This document shows positions 1-4,564 of a stretch of 5,832 nt of DNA, piece after piece; positions within the stretch are counted from its first letter, which is position 1; each line of letters opens with the position of its first letter. The notes below the pieces were generated by a model, which saw only the letters and a list, made by a program, of their open reading frames with translations, had not been told where the DNA came from and made no database searches. Source of the DNA: Gammaproteobacteria bacterium (GTDB lineage Bacteria > Pseudomonadota > Gammaproteobacteria > Eutrophobiales > Eutrophobiaceae); NCBI GenBank assembly GCA_003645215.1, contig QNEM01000139.1:1-5832 (forward strand). Reading direction: 5' to 3'. Position numbers and translations under genes: made by a program.

Positions 1-51
1 ACCGCCATTGTTGGTGGAAGTGTCGAAATTGTAATCGCTAAATGGATGTAG
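1..51 (+). CDS. Possible 3' end of an unidentified gene (edge fragment)
   Basis: Frame 1 is open from the left edge and reads sixteen codons, TAIVGGSVEIVIAKWM, to a TAG at 49-51. The codons look natural, and a plus-strand gene ending here would be convergent with the porin and could share the terminator at 175-202. The fragment is too short to identify. A competing reading is a minus-strand gene beginning with ATG at 66-64 (MNPKYLHPFSDYNF...) and running off the left edge. It has no convincing ribosome site and would start inside the repeat-like block. Only one of these readings can be right, and both may be chance. Confidence 0.2.
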   Translation, partial: TAIVGGSVEIVIAKWM

Positions 52-60
52 GTACTTAGG

Positions 61-153
61 ATTCATCAGGAAGTGCAAAGCCTACCCCTGGGGTGCAAGA
101 ATCATGAAGGCCATCCATGGCCATCGTCGTTTGTGTGCTCCTGCACAAACGAC
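61..153. repeat. Hairpin-rich intergenic element, probable dispersed repeat
   Basis: Three consecutive inverted repeats are packed into about 90 bases: ACCCC-T-GGGGT (84-94), GGCCAT-CC-ATGGCC (109-122), and the perfect ten-base arms GTCGTTTGTG (126-135) and CACAAACGAC (144-153) around an eight-base loop. Such density without a credible gene is typical of REP-like or other dispersed intergenic repeats. On the minus strand the block can be read as a short peptide (MAMDGLHDSC...), but it is a run-on of a frame lying antisense to the porin and is not credible as a gene. Only one copy lies in this window, so repetition is inferred from the architecture and not observed. Confidence 0.5.
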
Positions 154-174
154 ATACATTACGTCCTTGTAAAT

Positions 175-202
175 AAAAAAAGGCCTCCGAAGAGGCCTTT
201 TT
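175..202. terminator. Bidirectional rho-independent terminator after the porin
   Basis: A seven-base GC-rich stem AGGCCTC (181-187) and GAGGCCT (192-198) encloses a CGAA loop. It is flanked by an A-run at 175-181 and a T-run at 198-202, so the stem extends through A-T pairs and each strand has a U-tract after the hairpin. It lies 47 bases beyond the porin stop codon and should end the porin transcript. It would also stop any plus-strand transcript arriving from the left edge. Confidence 0.92.
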
Positions 203-248
203 ATGTTTAGCAATAAAAAACTTGCTTAACTTCTTCTTGAGATAAATC

Positions 249-1535
249 CTAGAAGAAAAAGATTCCACCCAGGGTGAACATATCGAGTGAGTCTGAACCA
301 TTGTAGGTGCCGACACATGCGGTACCTGAAGCACAATCAACATCCAGATCCAGGTTCTCATAGTTACCATAGACCTGGAATCTGCTACCAAAGTACTGGG
401 TAACACCAAAGCTGTAACGATCAACCTCAGAACCATTCACACCAGCTGCAACACCAGCTGATACGCCAGCTACGCCATATTGGTCATGATACTGACCGTA
501 TGAACCACCGATAGAGGTATCGCCGATACTGAACCACTGCTTCTTGATACCACCTTTAAAGTACCAGGAATCGGTACTATCTGATGATGCGTTTGACATA
601 GCCGCACTTACGCCATCAGCTTCTTCGTGCTGATAGGAAACAGCGCCGAAAATACCTGTTGGTTTATGCATCGCACCAGCCTGCATCTGAAAGGTCTCGG
701 CTGAGTCTCCACCAGCACTCAAACCAGCAGCCTGACCGGCCCGAGAAAGACCATTATTGACTGAGTAGCCAAGGGCCAGTTGTGTTCCAAAGTTACCAAA
801 GTCGCCTTTATACTTGGCAGCAACATCGTAGATATCATCATTGGCATAACCAATAGCAATCGTGACTGGACCAAAAGCAGGCAAGTCATAACGAATACCA
901 TTGCGATAGATACCGTTACAATCAATACCGATACCCAGTCCTTGTGTACCTATACACTGAAGGAAGTTAGCAAAGCTTGCACCAGCACCAGCACCAGTCA
1001 AACCTTGAACGGTAAAGCCACCACCACGGAACACTGGGGATACATTTGTCCACAAGGTCATTGAAGGATCTTCCAGTACAGCGATGTTATCTGTAGGCAT
1101 GGATTGTGTACCAATTGTTAGCTTACCCCAACCACCACTCATATAGATGTTACTGGCAAGTGTCGTGACTCCTGTGGCGAATGCATTGCCATCGCTAAAT
1201 CCGCCGGCTTCCTGATTCGCAATCAATGGATTTGCAGAAGTACCGAATACATCACCACCAAAACCTGATGTAGGCTCCATGGTGATTTCAAAACCAGCCT
1301 GCATACTGGTGCTAGGTAGATCATATGAACCGGTAAAAGTAATTCGGCTGTTCAGTGTAGTACCGTTATCAGAACTTTGAACAACATCACTACCTACACC
1401 GTCATCATAGAACATGATGCCTTCGTTGACCCAACCAGAAATATTTACATTTCCCTCGGCCATGGCCACTTGTGATATAGGTAACATGCTAGTCGCAGCG
1501 ACTAATGCAGCACCTTTTAATGTTTTAAATTTCAC
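249..1535 (-). CDS. Outer-membrane porin, Gram-negative trimeric porin type
   Basis: This gene probably encodes a beta-barrel channel for diffusion of small hydrophilic solutes across the outer membrane. The first 27 residues form a Sec signal peptide: basic MKFKTLK, a hydrophobic core, then an AMA cleavage site near residue 26. The mature part is Gly/Ser/Asn-rich with alternating hydrophobic strands (for example residues 222-230 and 374-392) and ends in GGIFFF, the aromatic C-terminal signal used by the BAM machinery. Its 428 residues fit the general bacterial porin family. Residues 144-172 lie where the constriction loop is expected. Four cysteines form two close pairs, C194/C206 and C401/C407, probably disulfides in surface loops. 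The start is GTG (1535-1533), not ATG. It is supported by a strong ribosome site, TGAGGAGGA on the minus strand (1550-1542), six bases upstream, and by the signal peptide beginning there. The stop is TAG. Solute specificity cannot be assigned. Confidence 0.9.
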   Translation of the reverse strand: MKFKTLKGAALVAATSMLPISQVAMAEGNVNISGWVNEGIMFYDDGVGSDVVQSSDNGTTLNSRITFTGSYDLPSTSMQAGFEITMEPTSGFGGDVFGTSANPLIANQEAGGFSDGNAFATGVTTLASNIYMSGGWGKLTIGTQSMPTDNIAVLEDPSMTLWTNVSPVFRGGGFTVQGLTGAGAGASFANFLQCIGTQGLGIGIDCNGIYRNGIRYDLPAFGPVTIAIGYANDDIYDVAAKYKGDFGNFGTQLALGYSVNNGLSRAGQAAGLSAGGDSAETFQMQAGAMHKPTGIFGAVSYQHEEADGVSAAMSNASSDSTDSWYFKGGIKKQWFSIGDTSIGGSYGQYHDQYGVAGVSAGVAAGVNGSEVDRYSFGVTQYFGSRFQVYGNYENLDLDVDCASGTACVGTYNGSDSLDMFTLGGIFFF

Positions 1536-1639
1536 GTTATTTCCTCCTCAGAAAATATTGTGTTTAAAAAAATATATAAACTTGCGTTTATATGGTAAAA
1601 AATCCGACCTCCCCAGCCTGTCCCTCCCCTTGTCAATCC

Positions 1640-1657
1640 AATCTCCCGAAAGAGATT
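1640..1657 (-). other. Small hairpin in the presumed porin leader
   Basis: AATCTC (1640-1645) and GAGATT (1652-1657) are perfect six-base arms around a six-base loop. The hairpin sits about 105 bases upstream of the porin start. It is next to a minus-strand G-rich tract (complement of 1609-1630) with runs GGGG, GGG and GGGG. Stem stability is modest, and any effect on translation or mRNA stability is speculative. Confidence 0.3.
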
Positions 1658-1678
1658 TTGAAGTTCTAGACTTTCGTA

Positions 1679-1698
1679 AGGCCACTCATGAGTGTCCT
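1679..1698. promoter_or_regulatory. Palindrome CACTCATGAGTG upstream of the porin
   Basis: CACTCATGAGTG (1683-1694) is a perfect twelve-base palindrome. It continues as AGG and CCT (1679-1681 and 1696-1698) after one mismatched pair, giving a near-perfect 20-bp dyad. No matching site was seen elsewhere in the window. It could be a dimeric regulator site or an RNA hairpin in the leader. Its position, about 145 bases before the porin start, does not decide between them. Confidence 0.35.
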
Positions 1699-1834
1699 AA
1701 TAAAAAGACAGGCTTAATGTACAAAACTTCAGAAACAACTGCAACTCTTTTTCTGCATTTTTACAACATTTTGTTATTTTTCATCAGAACTGTCTCTATT
1801 TCACAACATCTATGCTGCTAACTCTTTGTAATCT

Positions 1835-1863
1835 ATATTATTATGCCTAAACTGTTCTGACAA
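1835..1863 (-). promoter_or_regulatory. Candidate sigma-70 promoter for the porin
   Basis: On the minus strand, TTGTCA (1863-1858, five of six matches to the -35 consensus) is followed after 17 bases by TAATAT (1840-1835, four of six). This predicts transcription from about 1828 and a leader of roughly 290 bases. The surroundings are AT-rich, so chance matches are likely. A TTGACA at 1636-1631 on the same strand has no acceptable -10 at normal spacing. Confidence 0.3.
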
Positions 1864-1909
1864 ATATTTACACAAACCTGGCAATAAAATATACCAGACT
1901 GTTGTTTTT

Positions 1910-1939
1910 TTGACACATATTGGTAATTATCTTTATATT
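1910..1939 (+). promoter_or_regulatory. Candidate sigma-70 promoter for the CoA-transferase gene
   Basis: A perfect TTGACA (1910-1915) is followed after 18 bases by TATATT (1934-1939). TTATAT at 17 bases is an overlapping alternative. Transcription would begin near 1946, giving a leader of about 187 bases before the ATG at 2133. The predicted start coincides with the palindrome cluster at 1947-1967, a classic repressor position. Confidence 0.5.
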
Positions 1940-1946
1940 CAACAAG

Positions 1947-1967
1947 TTACATCATGTAATGTTTACA
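1947..1967. promoter_or_regulatory. Candidate operator: alternating TTACA/TGTAA half-sites
   Basis: Three five-base half-sites alternate with three-base spacers: TTACA (1947-1951), TGTAA (1955-1959), TTACA (1963-1967). The first two also form the perfect dyad TTACAT-C-ATGTAA (1947-1959). The last two form TGTAA-TGT-TTACA (1955-1967), followed by GGG. The site begins where transcription from the 1910-1939 promoter should start, so a bound protein would block it. The TGTAA-N3-TTACA layout recurs at 3743-3755 upstream of the nitroreductase. The binding protein is unknown. The local TetR regulator is one candidate. Confidence 0.45.
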
Positions 1968-2078
1968 GGGCTTAGCTTCACATTTTGCAACGCACCCGAA
2001 AGTTAGCTGATTAACCGCACTAATAGTGATGACATATTGATCTGAAGCATGAATGTCTGGTTGCGCTAGCGTAAATTT

Positions 2079-2109
2079 GTAAACACGATCTCCTTAGTTT
2101 ACTGATCGT
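2079..2109 (+). other. Two interleaved inverted repeats before the CoA-transferase start
   Basis: GTAAAC (2079-2084) pairs with GTTTAC (2097-2102), and ACGATC (2085-2090) pairs with GATCGT (2104-2109). The arms are interleaved and not nested, with almost no linker. In RNA the two stems should therefore be mutually exclusive, or at best form a strained pseudoknot. The element ends 23 bases before the ATG at 2133, near the weak ribosome site. A switch-like role is possible but unproven. Confidence 0.3.
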
Positions 2110-2132
2110 CCCAAATAAGAGATTCTATTGGC

Positions 2133-2969
2133 ATGGATAAACTCAAACCGTTAAACAATATGCTTGTTGTCACACTGGCACTAAATCTACCTGGCCCGCT
2201 TGCTGCAAAACGACTGCTAGGATTAGGCGCAACTGTTATTAAAATAGAACCGCCTACAGGTGATCCATTTGAGCAGTATTGTCCTGCATGGTACCGCGAG
2301 ATGAAAGTCGGGCAGCAGCAGCAAATCATCGATCTTAAATCAAGCGAAGGACAGGAAAGGCTTGCTGAGCTACTGTCAAACGCAGACCTTTTATTGACAG
2401 CCCAACGGCCTGTGGCACTTAAACGACTGGGCCTGGACTGGGAGACACTGCATAAAAACTACCCTGAGTTGAACCATGTGGCCATCGTCGGCTATCCCCC
2501 TCCCAGGGAGAATCATGCCGGCCATGATTTGACCTACCAGGCCACCCAGGGATTGATTAACCCACCCAACATGCCAAGGACACTGATTGCCGATTTGACC
2601 GGGGGCGAGCAAGCAATAATAGAGTCACTTACAGTCTTAATGGGATGCAAAGCGGGGCAAAAAGGGGCTCAGCGCCTAGTTGCGCTAGCAGATGCTGTGG
2701 AGTATATGGCTCTGCCTGTAAAATACGGATTAACCACTGAGGCAGGCTTGCTGGGCGGTGCGCTCCCCGAGTATTCACTGTATGAGACAAAATCGGGCTG
2801 GGTTGCCCTTGCTGCACTTGAACCTCATTTTCGCAATAGATTACAGGAAAAACTGCAGTTGCAGTCTTTAACAAAATCTACATTAACTGAAGCAATGAAA
2901 ATGCGCACTGCCCCAGAATGGGCAAGTTGGGCTAATGAGCACGATATCCCTCTGCTTGAATTGAAATGA
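2133..2969 (+). CDS. Short CaiB/BaiF family protein, alpha-methylacyl-CoA racemase-like
   Basis: This is a class III CoA-transferase fold protein. Family members move CoA between carboxylic acids or epimerise 2-methylacyl-CoA. The N-terminal nucleotide-fold signature is clear: LPGPLAAKRLLGLGATVIKIEPP around residues 19-41, then GDPF. Residues that match the racemase branch are H131-D132 in AGHDLTY, D154 in LIADLTGGE, and E230 in AALEPHF. These correspond by motif to the His/Asp, Asp and Glu catalytic residues of alpha-methylacyl-CoA racemase. The protein is only 278 residues against about 360-400 for the family, and it stops just after the EWASWANEHDIPLLEL segment. It therefore lacks most of the C-terminal return segment, and I cannot tell a natural short subfamily from a truncation. 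The ribosome site is weak (AAGAG, 2117-2121, eleven bases before ATG). The gene has its own upstream region and converges on the nitroreductase with a 76-base gap. Fold is confident; racemase versus transferase is not. Confidence 0.82.
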   Translation: MDKLKPLNNMLVVTLALNLPGPLAAKRLLGLGATVIKIEPPTGDPFEQYCPAWYREMKVGQQQQIIDLKSSEGQERLAELLSNADLLLTAQRPVALKRLGLDWETLHKNYPELNHVAIVGYPPPRENHAGHDLTYQATQGLINPPNMPRTLIADLTGGEQAIIESLTVLMGCKAGQKGAQRLVALADAVEYMALPVKYGLTTEAGLLGGALPEYSLYETKSGWVALAALEPHFRNRLQEKLQLQSLTKSTLTEAMKMRTAPEWASWANEHDIPLLELK

Positions 2970-3045
2970 TATAGCAGCAGACAATGTTGAGCTGCCCGCC
3001 GCTGTTCTTAATGAACCTGTTAATGAATGCTAATAAACACCATGA

Positions 3046-3714
3046 CTATTCAAACCATGTGGTAAAACTGTCGACCTCTTCCCGACTGGTACGATACTGA
3101 TTCACGGGATGATCCTCATCCGCATAACCCAGGGAAAGTCCACAGATCAAGGAAAACTGATCTGCAGAAACACCCAGTATTTCTCTCACCAAATCAGGAT
3201 AGTCGCTGGTCGAGGCCTGTGGGCAACTGCCGAGCCCCTGTTCACGTGCTGCCAACATCACGCTTTGTAAAAACATTCCCATGTCGAACCATGAACCCTT
3301 ACACATAATTTTATCAATGAAAAAGAACAGGGTGACGGGGGCATCAAAGAAACGATAGTTCGCCAGTGCTGCCTCAACTCTTTTTTCCTTATCCTCGCGA
3401 CCTATCTCCAGAGCCTTGTACAGATCCATGCCACATTTAAATCGACGATCTTTGTAAGGTTCAACCCATTCTGTTGGGTAGTATTCATAATCCGGATTAG
3501 GTTTGATGCCATTCTTGTTAGCATTCAGAAAAGCATCGGTAATCGCCTGTTTGGTCTTGCCCTGCACAACCGCCACTTTCCAGGGCTGAGTATTCGTACC
3601 TGATGGACTCCAACGTGCCGTATCGAGGATTTTAATAATAGTTTCATTCGAAACCGCTTTGTCGAGATAAGCACGGGTCGAAATACGGTCACGGATGGCT
3701 TCAGTTGTGTTCAT
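3046..3714 (-). CDS. Nitroreductase family FMN oxidoreductase, PnbA/NfnB-like
   Basis: This is a soluble flavin enzyme expected to use NAD(P)H to reduce nitro groups or other electron-poor substrates such as quinones or conjugated enones. Its 222 residues match the family length. The N-terminal RISTRAY (residues 10-16) supplies FMN-phosphate contacts, SPSGTNTQPW (36-45) is the family signature, GLGSCPQAS (160-168) is the flavin-pocket loop, and GLSLGYADEDHPVNQYRT (192-209) is the C-terminal motif. The central segment around residues 104-126 (GREDKE...NYRFFDAP) is typical of the PnbA/NfnB branch known from nitroaromatic reduction. The ATG at 3714-3712 has TGAGAG (3726-3721) six bases upstream; the stop is TAG. 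The gene is divergent from the TetR regulator across a palindromic region, so control by that regulator is likely. A native substrate related to the neighbouring CoA-ester enzymes is possible, since physiological substrates in this family are mostly unknown. Confidence 0.9.
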   Translation of the reverse strand: MNTTEAIRDRISTRAYLDKAVSNETIIKILDTARWSPSGTNTQPWKVAVVQGKTKQAITDAFLNANKNGIKPNPDYEYYPTEWVEPYKDRRFKCGMDLYKALEIGREDKEKRVEAALANYRFFDAPVTLFFFIDKIMCKGSWFDMGMFLQSVMLAAREQGLGSCPQASTSDYPDLVREILGVSADQFSLICGLSLGYADEDHPVNQYRTSREEVDSFTTWFE

Positions 3715-3742
3715 AATGATCTCTCAATTGTTTGTAAGATAA

Positions 3743-3755
3743 TGTAAATATTACA
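3743..3755. promoter_or_regulatory. TGTAA-N3-TTACA dyad upstream of the nitroreductase
   Basis: TGTAA (3743-3747), ATA, TTACA (3751-3755) is followed by GG. It has the same layout as the site at 1955-1967 upstream of the CoA-transferase gene. A further TGTAA half-site lies ten bases to the left (3733-3737). The dyad is 29 bases before the nitroreductase ATG, inside the leader of any transcript from the 3814-3856 promoter, where a bound protein could block elongation. Confidence 0.4.
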
Positions 3756-3813
3756 GGTGTCAGATTCTATAGGGTAATTGGCTCTCTGCAAAAACCTTGA
3801 TATCTGATCATAA

Positions 3814-3856
3814 GCATTATATATACTTGCTTGTTCCAAACAAGTATATATAATGC
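3814..3856. promoter_or_regulatory. 43-bp palindromic divergent promoter/operator
   Basis: Arms GCATTATATATACTTG (3814-3829) and its exact reverse complement (3841-3856) flank an eleven-base spacer. Each arm contains TATAAT pointing outward: 3849-3854 on the plus strand with TTGCTT 16 bases before it, and 3821-3816 on the minus strand with TTGTTT 16 bases before it. A second dyad, CTTGTT-CCA-AACAAG (3830-3844), sits in the middle, a size and symmetry suited to a TetR-family dimer. The simplest reading is back-to-back promoters for the regulator operon and the nitroreductase, both covered by one operator and autoregulated. The right arm overlaps the first ATG of the regulator frame. Confidence 0.65.
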
Positions 3857-4536
3857 ATTATGTTATGATAAAAACCTCGGCCAGGCAAATTGACAAGCAC
3901 TGCAAAGCTCGTTTCACACAAGCGGAACGCGCCGCTTTATCTGATGAGCGTATGCTGGAATCTGCGATTAAACTAATCGTCGAGCGTGGTACTGAAAAAA
4001 CAACATTGAAAGAAGTCGGTGAACTTGCTGGCTACAGTCGGGGCCTGGCAGGCTACAGATTTGGTTCCAAGCAAGGTTTATTTAGCTTTGTCGTCCATGC
4101 CATCAGCGAAAAATGGCTTAAGGAACTGGAAAAAGTAACCGAGGGTAAATTTGGCCTGGATGCAATCTGCTCGGCAACTGATGCCCATTACCACTTTTGT
4201 CTTGATGCTCCGGTTCATGTGCGTGCATTTTATATTCTCTGGTTTGAATCAATCAGCCCTGGTTCCAAAACAAGGGAGATAATCACCGCAATACATCAGC
4301 GCCGGCAACGCGATGTGATTGAGTGGATTAATCTGGGTGTTGAATCGAATTCAATTGATACAGCCGTTAATGTAGAGGCAGTAGCAGCGCAATTTTGTTC
4401 AGCCCTGGTAGGCATCGTCTATCAATGGCTGGTTAACCCGGATTCTATGGACGAAATCAAGGAACTGCATAATGGTCTCAAATGCACCATGGAGACAGTC
4501 CTTAAACCCGTATCAATAGCAGAATTAATAGATTAA
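3853..4536 (+). CDS. TetR-family transcriptional regulator
   Basis: This is a probable ligand-responsive repressor. The DNA-binding domain is residues 30-80: helix 1 in DERMLESAIKLIVERG, helix 2 in TTLKEVGELAG (50-60), recognition helix in YSRGLAGYRF (61-70), then the conserved GSKQGLF (71-77). The remaining 150 residues are a helical ligand and dimer domain without a recognisable effector signature. An acyl-CoA or related acid is plausible because the gene is followed after 28 bases by an acyl-CoA synthetase, probably in one operon. The start is uncertain. ATG 3853 lies inside the palindrome and overlaps a perfect TATAAT, with no ribosome site. ATG 3865, four codons in, would follow that promoter's start by about four bases and be nearly leaderless. 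The next ATG (3952) is inside the DNA-binding domain and is too late. The stop is TAA, with a second in-frame stop directly after the next codon. Confidence 0.9.
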   Translation: MHYVMIKTSARQIDKHCKARFTQAERAALSDERMLESAIKLIVERGTEKTTLKEVGELAGYSRGLAGYRFGSKQGLFSFVVHAISEKWLKELEKVTEGKFGLDAICSATDAHYHFCLDAPVHVRAFYILWFESISPGSKTREIITAIHQRRQRDVIEWINLGVESNSIDTAVNVEAVAAQFCSALVGIVYQWLVNPDSMDEIKELHNGLKCTMETVLKPVSIAELID

Positions 4537-4553
4537 CTAGCAAAAACATTAGT

Positions 4554-4558
4554 GAGAG
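4554..4558 (+). promoter_or_regulatory. Ribosome binding site of the acyl-CoA synthetase
   Basis: GAGAG lies six bases before the ATG at 4565, within a purine-rich run. It fixes the start of the truncated synthetase and resembles the GAGAG site of the nitroreductase. It lies in the 28-base gap after the regulator stop, where no promoter or terminator is visible, which supports cotranscription. Confidence 0.7.
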
Positions 4559-4564
4559 AAAAAA

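Larger units (their letters stand above)
1536..2132. other. Gene-free divergent regulatory region between porin and CoA-transferase
   Basis: This 597-base stretch is AT-rich and holds no credible gene. A plus-strand open frame covering 1414-1821 is antisense to the porin start and has no ribosome site or recognisable domain. The region carries candidate promoters in both directions and a cluster of palindromes near 1947-1967, both listed separately. Minor palindromes are CACTA-A-TAGTG (2018-2028) and CGCTAGCG (2064-2071). The porin side would be a leader of nearly 300 bases if the candidate promoter at 1835-1863 is used. I see no tRNA, riboswitch or CRISPR signature. Confidence 0.6.

Noticed and set aside
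56..436. Minus-strand open frame of 126 codons overlapping the porin 3' end
   Set aside because: It lies in another frame of the porin, runs through the terminator hairpin and the repeat-like block, and has no domain or ribosome site.
1609..1636. TTGACA on the minus strand (1636-1631) as the porin -35 box
   Set aside because: At 16-18 bases downstream the sequence is GC-rich (around 1607-1614), with no acceptable -10 hexamer.
1414..1821. Plus-strand open frame of 135 codons across the porin start and leader
   Set aside because: It is antisense to the porin signal peptide, then continues through AT-rich non-coding DNA with composition unlike a protein and no ribosome site.
2099..2329. Minus-strand frames opposite the CoA-transferase gene (also 2391-2612 and 2629-2874)
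   Set aside because: They are shadows of a gene with clear family motifs and have no recognisable features of their own.
2970..3045. Terminator between the convergent CoA-transferase and nitroreductase genes
   Set aside because: Only short or imperfect stems are present (for example GTTC-TTAAT-GAAC) and none is followed by a T-run on either strand.
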